Notes under the pieces: model-generated
The model's input: the letters and a program-made list of their open reading frames with translations, nothing else
Told to the model about the DNA's origin: nothing
Databases searched by the model: none
In this document: positions 33,490-42,637 of the stretch, in pieces
How the letters are laid out: each line of letters opens with the position of its first letter
Position numbering within the stretch: position 1 is the stretch's first letter
Translations under genes and position numbers: made by a program
From: DASUSH01 sp963785155
GTDB lineage: Bacteria > Actinomycetota > Thermoleophilia > Solirubrobacterales > 70-9
Assembly (NCBI GenBank): GCA_963785155.1
Contig: CAWAUB010000007.1
Coordinates: 434,001-498,000, forward strand
DNA: 64,000 bases
Direction: 5' to 3'

Positions 33490-35511
33490 ATGGTCGACGG
33501 TGCACGCAGGGATGGTCTGACTTTGCTTCGTGGCGTAATTGCTCGTTCTCACATCGATAGCTGCGCTGGCGATGCTGACCGCTCCTGCTGCCTTGGCGCA
33601 GGACGCGGTCCGCATCGATGCGGGCGGCGCCCACACCTGTGTCCTCTTCGACGATGGCAAGGTTCGCTGCTGGGGGCACGGGGAAAGCGGACAGCTCGGC
33701 TACGGCAACACGACCGACATCGGCGAGACCGAGAGCCCCGGAGCGTCCGGGCCGGTGGACCTGGGCAACGGGCCGGCGACGGAGATCACCGCCGGTGAGC
33801 TGCACACCTGCGCCCTGCTCGCCAACGGCACCGTGCGATGCTGGGGCGCGGAGGCTCGGGGCAGCTCGGCTACGGCAACGACAGCACCATCGGCGACGAC
33901 GAGGCTCCGGCGACTGCGGGCACCGTCAATCTCGGCGCAGGACGAACTGCGGTTGCGGTCAGCGCCGGCGGTACGCACACCTGCGCCAGTCCTGGACAAC
34001 GGCGACATCCGATGCTGGGGCAGCAGTGCGAACGGCCAGCCTCGGGCGCGGGAACACGGTCCCCATCGGCGACAACGAGAGCGCCCGGCTCGGTCGCCCC
34101 CGTGGATCTCGGTTTCAACCGCACCGCGGTGGACGTGTCCGCCGGCAATGAAACACCTGCGCAATCCTCGACAACGGCAACGCGCGATCTGCTGGGGATC
34201 GGATGACGCGCGGCAGCTCGGCTACCCCGGATTCCACGGACGAACGTCGGGGACGACGAAATGCCGGGGGCCGTCGGACCAATCGACTTCGGCGCTGAAT
34301 GACGAGGTGACATCGATCGCCAGCGGATTCGCTCCACACCTGCGCGGTCCTCGAGGTCGACGGTTCGGTTCGCTGCTGGGGGAAGAGCGAAGACGGGCGC
34401 CTCGGCGACCGGGCACGACGGCCGTGGACGACCCATGCGGCCGCGGTGCCGGTCGTCCTGGGTGCGGGCCGGCTACAGATGTGGACACGGGCCATGGACA
34501 CGGATGTCGGAGCAGGGCGGGCACACTTGCGCAAGGCTCGCCAACGGGGACGTCCGAATGCTGGGGGTGGGATCAAAACGGGCAGCTCGGCTCGGCAATA
34601 CAGCCCGAGATCGGCGCCGACTTCGTGACCCCTCCGCCGCCGGACCCATCGCCTTCGGCCCGGGTCGCACGGTCTCCAGGCTCACCTCCGGGGGGCAACA
34701 CAACTGCGCCGTGCTCGACAACCTCGGTGACGTGCTTTGCTGGGGCTTCGGCAGGGCGGGCGACTGGGCTACGGCGACACGGACAACGTCGGCGACGACG
34801 AGACGCCGGCGCAGGCGGCTCTGGTTACCGGGCCGGTCGACGTGACCGACGACCCGCCGGTTGCCGTCAATGACTCCTTCACCATCAACGAGGACGACCC
34901 GGCGAACCACCCTCCCGGTCCTCGCTCAATGACAACGACCCCGACCTGGGCCCGAAGCAGATCGTCTCCGCGAGCGATCCTGCGAACGGGACGGCCGCGA
35001 TCACCGGCGGCGGTTCGGGCGTCACCTACAGGCCCGACGCTGATTACTGCAACTCGCCGAGCGGCAGCCCTGACACGTTCACCTACACGCTCAACGGCGG
35101 CTCGACCGCGACGGTTTCGGTGACCGTGAATTGCGTCGACGAGCCGCGACCGGGCCCGGGACTGGAACGGGAACAGGGACTGAGACGGGCGATGGGACCG
35201 GGCCTGGGGCGGAGGACAGGACCGCCCCCGAGACGACGTTCACGGACAAGCCCAAGGTCACGACCAGGACGAAGGAAAAGAAGGCGAAACTGAAGTTCGA
35301 GTTCGATGCCAACGAGGCCGTCTCGAAGTTCGAGTGCAGCTTCAACGGCAAGAAGTTCGAAAAGTGCACGACGCCGCACACCCTGAAGGCGAAGCCAGGT
35401 ACGCATACCTTCGACGTCCGCGCTTACGACCTCGCGGGCAACGTCGACGCGACCCCGGCTACGTTCGCCTTCGAGGTCCTGAAGAAGAAGAAGAAGAAAA
35501 AAAAGAAGTAG
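33490..35511 (+). pseudogene. Secreted RCC1-repeat protein with Ig/cadherin-like C-terminus, many frameshifts
   Basis: Reads as one extracellular protein broken by many indels. A signal peptide (TSIAALAMLTAPAALA|QDAV) is followed by RCC1 beta-propeller units, each with HTC-LL-NG-VRCWG-GQLGYG: for example GAHTCVLFDDGKVRCWG, HTCALLANGTVRCWG, HTCA...LDNGDIRCWG and CWGWDQNGQLG. After about 34850 come VAVNDSFTINEDD (cadherin-like) and TAPETTFTDKPKV ... CSFNGKKFEKCTTPHTL (Ig-like), ending in poly-Lys. Frames change roughly every 100 bases between 33540 and 35120. ATG 33490 with upstream ggggag fits if one extra base near 33541 is removed; otherwise TTG 33539 is the start. Error or decay cannot be told apart. 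Confidence 0.7.
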
Positions 35512-36405
35512 CTACGGCTCGATCACGTTCGACGGGTCGGGCTTCTCCTCCGGCGGGGCCTGGCTGTAGTCGCCGAACGGCCCGTCGCGGCGGGCGATGA
35601 TCGACTGGACGCCCTCGGACTCGCCGTCGTCGATCCACGCCTTCGCCTCCGGGATGTTGCGCATGATCCCGTCGAGGATCGAGCCGAGGGTCTGGGTCGA
35701 CGCAAGGCCCATGTTCTCGTAGGCCTGGTTCACCATCAGCTTCATCGCGGCGAGCTGTGCGCCCGGGAGCGAGGCGAGCTCCTCGGCGCGCTGCCGCACG
35801 GTCGCCTCGAGGTCGGCGAACGGCACCGCCTCGTTGATCAGGTCGATCTCGGCGGCCTTCTTTCCCGAGAGCGGGCGGCCGGTGAGCGCGTGATGCTTGG
35901 CCTTGGTAAGGCCCAGCCGGTAGACCCACATTCCGGACAGGTAGGCGCCCCACATGCGCGAGTAAGGGGTGCCGATCTGCGCGTCCTCGGAGGCGATCAC
36001 GAGGTCGGCGCAGAGCGCGTAGTCGGAGCCGCCGCCCACGCACCAGCCGTGAACCTGGGCGATCACCGGCTTCGGCGAGCGCCAGATCGACATGAACTTC
36101 TGGGTGGGGGCGACCGCCTGCGAGGTCGTCCCGATGAAGTCCTTGCCCGGGTCGTAGGCACCGTCCGTCGCCATCATCTCGTCCCAGTGGTGAAAGCCGC
36201 CGCCGAAGTCGTAGCCGGCGCAGAACGCTCGGCCCGCGCCGCGGAGGACGATCACCTTCACCTCCGGATCGCGGATGGCGGCGTGGACCGCCGCCTCGAC
36301 CTCGTCGGGCATCGGCGGGACGATCGTGTTCAGGTGGTCGGGCCGGTTCAGCGTGATCGTCGCGATCGGCCCGTCGGTGTCGTAGAGAAGGGTTTCGTAG
36401 CTCAT
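35512..36405 (-). CDS. Enoyl-CoA hydratase/isomerase (crotonase) family protein
   Basis: 297 residues from ATG 36405 (MSYETLLYDTDGPIATITLN). The CoA-binding and oxyanion-hole segments are VLRGAGRAFCAGYDFGGG and VHGWCVGGGSDYALCADLV, then QIGTPYSRMWGAY. The Glu pair of true hydratases is not clearly present (GGGSDYAL where hydratases have AxGGGxEL), so it may be an isomerase, a dehalogenase-like member or a hydratase of unusual substrate. The enlarged loop FHHWDEMMATDGAYDPGKDF is typical of actinobacterial members. It abuts the RCC1 gene tail to tail. The long upstream extension of the open frame is antisense to the lysozyme-like gene and is not included. Confidence 0.9.
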   Translation of the reverse strand: MSYETLLYDTDGPIATITLNRPDHLNTIVPPMPDEVEAAVHAAIRDPEVKVIVLRGAGRAFCAGYDFGGGFHHWDEMMATDGAYDPGKDFIGTTSQAVAPTQKFMSIWRSPKPVIAQVHGWCVGGGSDYALCADLVIASEDAQIGTPYSRMWGAYLSGMWVYRLGLTKAKHHALTGRPLSGKKAAEIDLINEAVPFADLEATVRQRAEELASLPGAQLAAMKLMVNQAYENMGLASTQTLGSILDGIMRNIPEAKAWIDDGESEGVQSIIARRDGPFGDYSQAPPEEKPDPSNVIEP

Positions 36406-36468
36406 GGGCGCGAGCATGACAGCGCGCATCGGACCATGCAGATCAAAGGTCCGAGCCGCGTACCGTCG

Positions 36469-36915
36469 ATGGGCATGGGGATGCGGGTACGGACACTGGT
36501 TGTGACGATGGTGGTGACGGGCGCGATGGCCGTTCCGTCGGCGGCATCGGCTGGCGACGGCGGCATCTGCGCCGGCTGCGAGCCGAGCGGGGCTGGAGAC
36601 GGGGGAGAGGTCCTCTCGCTCACCGAGCTTCGTGCGCTGACCCGCGAGCTCGGATTCGCCAAGCCGAAGGTCGCCGCTGCGATCGCGATGGCCGAGTCGG
36701 CCGGCGACCCGAGCGCCGTCGGCAAGAACCGCAAGCCGCGCTCGTTCGACCGCGGCCTCTTCCAGATCAACTCGCGCTGGCACGCCGAGGTCTCGGACCG
36801 CTGCGCATACGACGCCCAGTGCAACGCCCGGGAAGCCCTGCGGATCTCCGACGGAGGGCGCAACTGGCGCCAGTGGTCCACCTGGCACAACGAGGCCTAC
36901 AAGGCCTACCTCTAG
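36469..36915 (+). CDS. Secreted lysozyme/SLT-like transglycosylase
   Basis: 148 residues. A signal peptide (LVVTMVVTGAMAVPSAASA|GDGG) precedes a compact SLT/lysozyme-like domain. VAAAIAMAESAGDPSAVG contains the catalytic Glu, RGLFQINSRWHAEVSD is the conserved GLFQIN segment, and CAYDAQCNAREALRISDGGRNWRQW is read in two parts (CAYDAQCNAREAL, NWRQWSTW). Similar small domains occur in actinobacterial Rpf-like and phage-derived muralytic proteins. ATG 36469 is chosen; ATGs at 36436, 36475 and 36481 are also in frame. Likely role: local peptidoglycan cleavage. Confidence 0.85.
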   Translation: MGMGMRVRTLVVTMVVTGAMAVPSAASAGDGGICAGCEPSGAGDGGEVLSLTELRALTRELGFAKPKVAAAIAMAESAGDPSAVGKNRKPRSFDRGLFQINSRWHAEVSDRCAYDAQCNAREALRISDGGRNWRQWSTWHNEAYKAYL

Positions 36916-36940
36916 GACGCTTCGCGAACCGGCCTGCGGC

Positions 36941-36946
36941 TAACCT
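36941..36946 (+). promoter_or_regulatory. Predicted leaderless -10 box of efp
   Basis: TAACCT ends 9 bases before the efp ATG at 36956, right after the lysozyme-like gene. Confidence 0.5.
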
Positions 36947-36955
36947 TCGCGCCCG

Positions 36956-37522
36956 ATGGCGCAGGTCTCGACAAACCAGTTCAAGAACGGCTCCCATATC
37001 GAGGTGGACGGCACGATCTACCGGATCATGGATTTCCAGCACGTGAAGCCGGGCAAGGGCGGCGCGTTCGTGAGGACGAAGCTGCGCCGCGCCGAGGACG
37101 GCAACGTGATCGACAAGACCTTCCGCGCCGGCGAGAAGTTCCGCCAGGTGCGCACGGAGACGCGCAAGATGCAGTTTCTCTACGACTCCGGCGACGCCGC
37201 CGTCTTCATGGACAACCGCGACTACGAGCAGCTCGAGCTCTCGCGCGACCTCGCCGGGGACGCGCTGAAGTGGCTGCGGCCGAACGAGGACGCCGAGATC
37301 CTCTTCGTCGACGAGCGGCCGACCGGCGTCCAGGTCGCGAGCGCCGTCGACATGACCGTGACCAAGACCGATCCCGGGCTGAAGGGCGACACCGCTTCCG
37401 GCGGCGGCACGAAGCCCGCCGAGCTGGAGACCGGCGTGTCGGTCGACGTGCCCCTCTTCATCAACGAGGGCGAGAAGGTGCGCGTGGACACGCGCACGGG
37501 CGAGTACGTCGGAAGAGCGTGA
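36956..37522 (+). CDS. efp: Elongation factor P
   Basis: Relieves ribosome stalling at proline runs. 188 residues, three beta-barrel domains. The tip loop in domain I reads VKPGKGGAFVRTKLR, with the conserved Lys between the two glycine pairs. No EpmA/YfcM-type modification gene is seen nearby. Domain III has GDTASGGGTKPAELETG and ends in VRVDTRTGEYVGRA, as in the family. Its stop overlaps the nusB GTG (GTGA). Confidence 0.97.
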   Translation: MAQVSTNQFKNGSHIEVDGTIYRIMDFQHVKPGKGGAFVRTKLRRAEDGNVIDKTFRAGEKFRQVRTETRKMQFLYDSGDAAVFMDNRDYEQLELSRDLAGDALKWLRPNEDAEILFVDERPTGVQVASAVDMTVTKTDPGLKGDTASGGGTKPAELETGVSVDVPLFINEGEKVRVDTRTGEYVGRA

Positions 37523-37902
37523 AGCGCTCCGACCAGCGTCGCGACGCGGTCTTCGCCCTCTACCAGCGCGATGCGGCGGGCCGCCCGCTGGACGAGCTTC
37601 TGAGCGGCGCCAAGCCGTTCACCCGCGAGCTCGCGGAAGGCGTCGTGGCGCAACAGGCCGAGCTGGACGCGGAGATCTCCGCTCATTCCCGCGGCTGGAC
37701 GATCGACCGGATCGCGCCGCTCGAGCGCAACATCATGCGCGTCGCCCTCTTCGAGGTCCATCACCGCGAGGACGTCCCGACCGAGATCGCGCTCGACGAG
37801 GCCGTCAACCTGGCGAAGGAGTACTGCGGTAAGGAGGCGCCGGGCTTCGTCAACGGCGTCCTGGGCGCCGCCGCGAAGTCCGGGGTGGGAGGACAGGCGT
37901 GA
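37519..37902 (+). CDS. nusB: Transcription antitermination factor NusB
   Basis: 127 residues, all-helical RNA-binding factor of the rRNA antitermination complex with NusE/S10. Signature: RRDAVFALYQRDAAG, then IAPLERNIMRVALFEV and the DVPTEIALDEAVNLAKEYC helix, ending FVNGVLGAAAK. The start is GTG 37519, overlapping the efp stop. The frame stays open upstream across efp, but that part is antiphase to efp and is not used. The order efp-nusB is conserved across bacteria. Confidence 0.96.
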   Translation: MKRSDQRRDAVFALYQRDAAGRPLDELLSGAKPFTRELAEGVVAQQAELDAEISAHSRGWTIDRIAPLERNIMRVALFEVHHREDVPTEIALDEAVNLAKEYCGKEAPGFVNGVLGAAAKSGVGGQA

Positions 37903-38093
37903 GCGAAGAGATAAAGGCCGCCGCCGCACGATTGCGCGAGCTGAGCGAGCAGCTCGCCGACCCGGAGCTTCCCGACGAGAAGGCCGAGGAGCTGGCGCGC
38001 GAGGCGTCGGAGCTGGCCGCGCGCGGAGGCGTGCTCCTCGACGAGCGGCTGCGCGAGCTCGCGGAGGGTGGCTCGCCCGATCCCGATGGCTGA
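37899..38093 (+). CDS. xseB: Probable exodeoxyribonuclease VII small subunit
   Basis: 64 residues in two helices (KAAAARLRELSEQLADPELP and KAEELAREASELAARGGVLLDERLRELAEG, the latter quoted in part), matching the helical-hairpin shape of XseB. Similarity is weak; the call rests partly on position, since nusB-...-xseB-ispA-dxs is the order known from Bacillus. The large subunit XseA is not in the window. ATG start overlaps the nusB stop; its end overlaps ispA by 8 bases. Confidence 0.55.
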   Translation: MSEEIKAAAARLRELSEQLADPELPDEKAEELAREASELAARGGVLLDERLRELAEGGSPDPDG

Positions 38094-38991
38094 TCACGCG
38101 GTCGAGCCCGCGCCGCGGGCGGCCGAGGACTATCCGGATGACCTGCGCGAGCTGGTCGAGCGCTACCTGGACGAGCTGCATTTTTCGAGTGCCGCGGCCA
38201 CCGCCGGCCTCGACGAGGCGATGCGCTACTCGCTGCTCGCCGGCGGCAAGCGGATCCGCCCGGTCCTGATGCTGGCGACGGCCCGCGCCGCCGGGATCGA
38301 GCCCGAGTCGGTCCTCCCGGCGGCCGCCGCGATCGAGCTGATCCACACCTATTCGCTGATCCACGACGACCTTCCCGCGATGGATGACGACGACCTGCGC
38401 CGCGGGCGGCCGACGTCGCACGTGGAGTACGGGGAGAACGTGGCGATCCTGGCCGGCGACGGACTCTTCGCCGAGGCGCTGCGGCTCGTCGCCGAGCGAC
38501 AGGGCGGGGAGCCGGAACAGATCGTCGCCGCGCTGCGTGAGATCGGCACCGCGACCGGCGTCGAGGGGATGGTCGGCGGCCAGTACGTCGATGTCACGGA
38601 ACCGGATCTGGATGCGGACGGCCTGCGGGCCCTGCACGAGCTGAAGACCGGCAAGCTGATCCGCGCGAGCGTCGTGGTCGCATTGTTCCTTGCCGGCCTG
38701 AACGAGCCTGCGACAATTCCCTACACCCGATTCGCCGACGAGCTCGGTGTCCTCTTCCAGATCGTCGACGACATTCTCGACGTGACGGGCTCGGATGAGG
38801 AGCTCGGCAAGCCACATGGATCAGACGAGCGGCACGGAAAGGTGACCTACGTGAGTCTCTTCGGCCTCGATCGAGCGCGCGAGCTGGCGGCGGAGTCGCA
38901 CGCCAAGGCGCGCGAGGCGCTCGCCGGAGCCGAGGGCGACACGCGGGACCTGACCCGGATCACGGACTTCATCCACACGAGACAGCGATGA
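38086..38991 (+). CDS. ispA: Polyprenyl diphosphate synthase (farnesyl-type)
   Basis: Trans-prenyltransferase extending DMAPP with IPP. 301 residues from ATG 38086. First Asp-rich motif DDLPAMDDDDLRRGRPT, second DDILD. The aromatic residue five places before the first motif (Tyr in TYSLIHDD) is the mark of C15 synthases such as E. coli IspA, so farnesyl diphosphate is the likely product. Other segments are GGKRIRPVL and HELKTGKLIRASV. It overlaps xseB upstream and dxs downstream, forming one isoprenoid operon. Confidence 0.94.
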   Translation: MADHAVEPAPRAAEDYPDDLRELVERYLDELHFSSAAATAGLDEAMRYSLLAGGKRIRPVLMLATARAAGIEPESVLPAAAAIELIHTYSLIHDDLPAMDDDDLRRGRPTSHVEYGENVAILAGDGLFAEALRLVAERQGGEPEQIVAALREIGTATGVEGMVGGQYVDVTEPDLDADGLRALHELKTGKLIRASVVVALFLAGLNEPATIPYTRFADELGVLFQIVDDILDVTGSDEELGKPHGSDERHGKVTYVSLFGLDRARELAAESHAKAREALAGAEGDTRDLTRITDFIHTRQR

Positions 38992-41000
38992 GCGACGAAG
39001 AACGACAGCGACTTCTCGACGGGATCGACGGGCCCGAGGACCTGAAGGGCCTCGACGACGCCGAGCTCACGCAGGTCGCGCAGGAGACCCGCGAGCTGAT
39101 CATCGACACGATCGGCGAGATCGGCGGCCACTTCGGCGCCAACCTCGGCACCTGCGAGCTCGCGGTCGCTCTGCACAGCATGCTCGAATCGCCCCGGGAC
39201 AAGATCCTCTGGGACGTCGGCCATCAGGCCTATCCCCACAAGATCCTGACCGGGCGCAAGGAGCGGCTCGACACGATCCGCAAGTACGACGGCCTCGCGC
39301 CGTTCTGCTCGATCGCCGAGTCCGAGCACGACATCATGGGCGCCGGCCACGCCTCGACCTCGATCGGCTACGCCGTCGGGCTCAAGGAGGCGATGCGCAA
39401 GGGGATCGGCGAGGACGGCCACGTCGTCGCGGTGATCGGTGACGGCGCGCTGACCGGCGGCGTCGCCTACGAGGCGCTCCACAACGCCGGCGGGCTCGAG
39501 ACGCCGATCGTGATCATCCTCAACGACAACGGGATGTCGATCTCCCCGAACGTCGGCGCGCTCTCCCGCAACTTCAACCGGGTCCGGCTGAACCCCCGCC
39601 TCTACCGCGCCCGCGAGGACGTCGAGGACCGGCTGCGCAAGCTGCCGCTCGGCCTCGGCTCGCAGATCGGCCGGATCGGGCCCGAGATCAAGGCGGCTGC
39701 GAAGGCGCACCTGGCGCCGGGCCTCCTCTTCGAGGAGCTCGACCTCGCCTACGTCGGCGTCATCGACGGCCACGACGTTCCGTCGCTGCGACGGGCGATC
39801 GACGGCGCGCTGCAGGCGAACCGGCCGGTCGTCGTCCACATCCACACGGTCAAGGGCAAGGGCTTCGAGCCCGCGGAGGACGGCGGCCTCGAGGGAATGG
39901 AGAAGTGGCACGCGGCGAAGCCCGGCTCAATCGTGGACCGCAGGCCCGCGCCGAAGAAAAAGCCGGAGCCGGTGAAGGAGACCGACGCGCCGGACTCGAT
40001 CGCGCCTGAGAAGCTCGAGAAGCCGCCGCCGCCCGCGCCGCCGCAGTACACCGGTGTCTTCGCCGACGCGCTGATCGCCGAGGCCGAGGCCGACGAGCGG
40101 GTGATCGGAATCACCGCCGCGATGGCGGGGGGGACCGGCCTCGACAAGCTCGCCAAGGCGGTCCCCGAGCAGTACTACGACGTCGGCATCGCCGAGCAGG
40201 ACGCCGTCCTCTTCGCGTCCGGGCTGGCGCTCCAGGGAGCGAAGCCGGTTTGCGCGATCTACTCGACCTTCCTCCAGCGCGCCTACGACCAACTCGTCCA
40301 CGACGTATGCCTTCAGGAGCTGAACGTGGTCTTCGCGATGGACCGCGCCGGCCTTGTCGGCGACGACGGCCCGACCCACCACGGCGCCTTCGACGTCTCC
40401 TACTTCCGCTCGCTCCCGAACGTGGTCGTGATGGCGCCGCGTGACGAGGCGATGCTCGTCCACATGGTCCGCACCTCGCTCGCCTACGACGACGGCCCCG
40501 TCGCCCTGCGCTACCCGCGCGGGACCGCCGCCGGTGTCCCTCTGCCCGAGCGCGGCCGCGAGATCCCGATCGGCACCGGCGAGGTTCTCCAGGAGGGCGA
40601 TCGCGTCGCTCTGCTCGGCTACGGCTACGGGGTCCAGGTCGCCAACGAGGCGGCCGAGGAGCTCGCCGAGCACGACCTCGTCCCGACCGTCGCCGACGGC
40701 CGCTTCGCCAAGCCGATCGACGGCGAGCTGGTCGAACGGCTCGCCGCCGAGCACGACCTGCTCGTGACGATCGAGGAGAACGTCCTCGCCGGCGGCTTCG
40801 GCTCGGCCGTGCTCGAGCACGCCGAGGACGCCTTCGCCGGCCGCGCGGGCGATCGGGCGACGATCCTCCGAATCGGCCTGCCGGACCGCTACGTCACCCA
40901 CGGCAAGCCGGACCTCCTGCGCGAGGAGGTCGGCCTGACGGGCCCTGACGTCGCCGAGCGGGTGCTCGCGGCCCTGGGATCGCGCGCATCCGTCGCCTGA
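38988..41000 (+). CDS. dxs: 1-Deoxy-D-xylulose-5-phosphate synthase
   Basis: TPP-dependent first enzyme of the MEP pathway, condensing pyruvate and glyceraldehyde 3-phosphate. 670 residues. DVGHQAYPHKILTGR, TPP motif GDGALTGGVAYEALHNAGG (ending near NDN), SPNVGALSRNFNR and HTVKGKGFEPAE lie in domain I. An Ala/Pro/Lys linker at about 315-350 is longer than usual. The pyrimidine domain has the catalytic Glu in VGIAEQDAVLFASGLALQG and the DRAGLVGDDGPTHHG loop. ATG overlaps the ispA stop. Confidence 0.97.
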   Translation: MSDEERQRLLDGIDGPEDLKGLDDAELTQVAQETRELIIDTIGEIGGHFGANLGTCELAVALHSMLESPRDKILWDVGHQAYPHKILTGRKERLDTIRKYDGLAPFCSIAESEHDIMGAGHASTSIGYAVGLKEAMRKGIGEDGHVVAVIGDGALTGGVAYEALHNAGGLETPIVIILNDNGMSISPNVGALSRNFNRVRLNPRLYRAREDVEDRLRKLPLGLGSQIGRIGPEIKAAAKAHLAPGLLFEELDLAYVGVIDGHDVPSLRRAIDGALQANRPVVVHIHTVKGKGFEPAEDGGLEGMEKWHAAKPGSIVDRRPAPKKKPEPVKETDAPDSIAPEKLEKPPPPAPPQYTGVFADALIAEAEADERVIGITAAMAGGTGLDKLAKAVPEQYYDVGIAEQDAVLFASGLALQGAKPVCAIYSTFLQRAYDQLVHDVCLQELNVVFAMDRAGLVGDDGPTHHGAFDVSYFRSLPNVVVMAPRDEAMLVHMVRTSLAYDDGPVALRYPRGTAAGVPLPERGREIPIGTGEVLQEGDRVALLGYGYGVQVANEAAEELAEHDLVPTVADGRFAKPIDGELVERLAAEHDLLVTIEENVLAGGFGSAVLEHAEDAFAGRAGDRATILRIGLPDRYVTHGKPDLLREEVGLTGPDVAERVLAALGSRASVA

Positions 41001-41045
41001 CTCAGAGTTCACGGCTCCGTCCGATTGTGGGCGCAGAATTCGCCC

Positions 41046-41336
41046 ATGCTCCGCCGCAGGGCAACTGCGATTCGCGCGACCGGCGCCAAGGACGAGCTCG
41101 TTCGCGAGACCTATCGGCTCGGCAGCATCGTCACGAACCTGCCCGCCCCGGAGCCTGAGGCCGTGGACGAGGCTACGCGCGAGATCGACCGGGCGACCGT
41201 CGAGATCGAGCGCATCGATCGGGCCGCGACCGTCTCCGAGCTCGCCGACGCCGCCTCCGCGGCACGCAAGCGCCGCCGCCGGCTGCGCTCGATCCGCCGC
41301 CGCCTGCTCAGTGAGCAGGACGACCTGGCGGCCTAG
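41046..41336 (+). CDS. Small helical protein of unknown function
   Basis: 96 residues from ATG 41046 (MLRRRATAIRATGAKDELVR). It is nearly all helix, with a heptad-like charged stretch (EPEAVDEATREIDRATVEIERIDRAAT) and an Arg-rich region (ARKRRRRLRSIRRRLLSEQD). No signal peptide, membrane helix or known motif. Codon use matches its neighbours. It meets the next gene tail to tail with a 3-base gap. Function unknown. Confidence 0.6.
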   Translation: MLRRRATAIRATGAKDELVRETYRLGSIVTNLPAPEPEAVDEATREIDRATVEIERIDRAATVSELADAASAARKRRRRLRSIRRRLLSEQDDLAA

Positions 41337-41339
41337 GCC

Positions 41340-41639
41340 TTACTCAGGTTCCCGGATCGCGGCGACCGGGACGTACCAGATCTCGGCCTGCTTCTTCGCG
41401 TCGGGCCCTACGGCTCGGCCGGAAGCGCGAACCTCGGCGTCGACCCGTCCCCCGAGCTCACGCACCGCTTCGGCGATGAGCGTTCGGGCGGTGCCCTTGC
41501 CGGCACCCTGAGCCCGGAGGGCGCCCACCGCTCGCTTTGCGTTCACCGCGCGGACGTCCGAGTGCGTGTCGCTGAAACCGTCCACATTTGCCGGATCGGT
41601 CACGACTTCGATCGCGTCCTTGACGGTGGGGTCGGCCAT
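41340..41639 (-). CDS. Small hypothetical protein
   Basis: 99 residues from ATG 41639 (MADPTVKDAIEVVTDPANVD). It contains DTHSDVRAVNAKRAVGALRAQG and TLIAEAVRELGGRVDAEVRASG, an alpha/beta pattern without a motif I recognise. The open frame extends upstream to 41780, but that part is antisense to the following secreted protein and is excluded. No signal peptide. Function unknown. Confidence 0.6.
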   Translation of the reverse strand: MADPTVKDAIEVVTDPANVDGFSDTHSDVRAVNAKRAVGALRAQGAGKGTARTLIAEAVRELGGRVDAEVRASGRAVGPDAKKQAEIWYVPVAAIREPE

Positions 41640-41649
41640 GGGACAGAGA

Positions 41650-42072
41650 CTAGGCCGCGGAGGGGCGGACGCCCGCGCGGTCCGATGAGCACACCCGACG
41701 GTGGCCGCCGCGGCCGGTGGCGACCGGACGAGTGGTGACCTTCGCCGCCCACAGGTTGGTGGCGGCGACGGTGGCTGCAAACGATCCGTCGGCGCCCGTG
41801 CGCTTCACGTCCACGAGTTCCCAGTCGCCGGGTGCCCAGACGTGGCGGTGGGTCCACTCCCCGTAGCGCGCGGAGATCTCGATGGCGCGATCGACGCGGC
41901 AGGCGCGGGATTCGCTCTCCAGGTGGCCGCTGATCGCGAACCGGCCCGGCGTCTCCTCCGCGCCTCCGGCGATCACGACGGTTGTGGGGACCGACGGAGC
42001 CTGGGCCACAGCGGCCGCCGTACCGGAGATAGCGCCCGCGATCAAGGCGAGCGCGAGGACGACGCGCCGCAT
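41650..42072 (-). CDS. Secreted hypothetical protein
   Basis: 140 residues. A clear signal peptide (VVLALALIAGAISGTAAAVAQA) is followed by a beta-rich domain (TTVVIAGGAEETPGRFAISG ... VWAPGDWELVDVKRTGADGSF) and an Arg-rich end. The strand pattern and length resemble one Ig-like domain. One Cys occurs in SRACRVDRA and one in RRVCSSD, which could form a disulfide. Function unknown. Confidence 0.65.
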   Translation of the reverse strand: MRRVVLALALIAGAISGTAAAVAQAPSVPTTVVIAGGAEETPGRFAISGHLESESRACRVDRAIEISARYGEWTHRHVWAPGDWELVDVKRTGADGSFAATVAATNLWAAKVTTRPVATGRGGHRRVCSSDRAGVRPSAA

Positions 42073-42103
42073 GCGGCGATCGTACCGCTGGAGCGCGTAG
42101 CCC

Positions 42104-42134
42104 CCAAAGAGAAACGCCCCGCTCTCGCGGGGCG
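42104..42134 (-). terminator. Terminator of the SPW-like membrane gene
   Basis: On the minus strand gcgcccc-type stem cgccccgc (42134-42127 side) pairs with gcggggcg (42122-42115), loop gaga, then tttctcttt. It lies about 60 bases after the stop of the gene ending at 42194. Confidence 0.75.
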
Positions 42135-42193
42135 CATCTCGGGTACAGGGAGGAGAGATATGTATGTGTCTTTTTTTGAGGTAGGCCGGGCCT

Positions 42194-42553
42194 CTAGGAG
42201 CCGTGCGGTGCGAGGCTGAATCGCGTCATTGCGGTCAGCAGCGCTTGCACGGCGCCGACACCGGCCAAGAAGATGAGTCCGGGCATGTCTCCGGCGATCC
42301 CCGCGACGATGCCGCCGACCAGCGCGATGTAGGCAAGCGCGTAGTCGAATCCGGCGTGCGCGGAGAGCGAGACGGTGCGGCCCTCGCCGACGAGCGAGAC
42401 CGCGGACCCGAGCATTGCCACGCCGATCACGACCGAGATCGCGATGGCGAGGGTCCCGAGGCCGAGCACGAATGCGGCGGCCACGATCGCGGGCGCGAGG
42501 AAGACCTCGATTGCGCCGTGGATGTCGAGGGGGACTGTCCGGGTGCCATTCAT
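42194..42553 (-). CDS. Small four-helix membrane protein (SPW-repeat-like)
   Basis: 119 residues with four transmembrane helices: VFLAPAIVAAAFVLGLGTLA, IAISVVIGVAMLGSAVSLV, FDYALAYIALVGGIVAGIAG, and LIFLAGVGAVQALLTAMTRF. The general layout matches actinobacterial SPW-repeat proteins, though the SPW triplet itself is not seen. It has no catalytic residue. It is divergent from tlyA across about 97 bases and followed by its own terminator. Confidence 0.65.
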   Translation of the reverse strand: MNGTRTVPLDIHGAIEVFLAPAIVAAAFVLGLGTLAIAISVVIGVAMLGSAVSLVGEGRTVSLSAHAGFDYALAYIALVGGIVAGIAGDMPGLIFLAGVGAVQALLTAMTRFSLAPHGS

Positions 42554-42637
42554 TGCACCTGCAAGGTTACGAACGTACGTGCGATCCGTGTGTGCGTGAG
42601 ATCACACAGGAGTTGCAGGCGAAGAGGGGCCTGGCGG

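Noticed and set aside
36406..36888. Upstream extension of the crotonase frame to 36888
   Set aside because: It is antisense to the lysozyme-like gene and lacks crotonase features; ATG 36405 starts the family domain.
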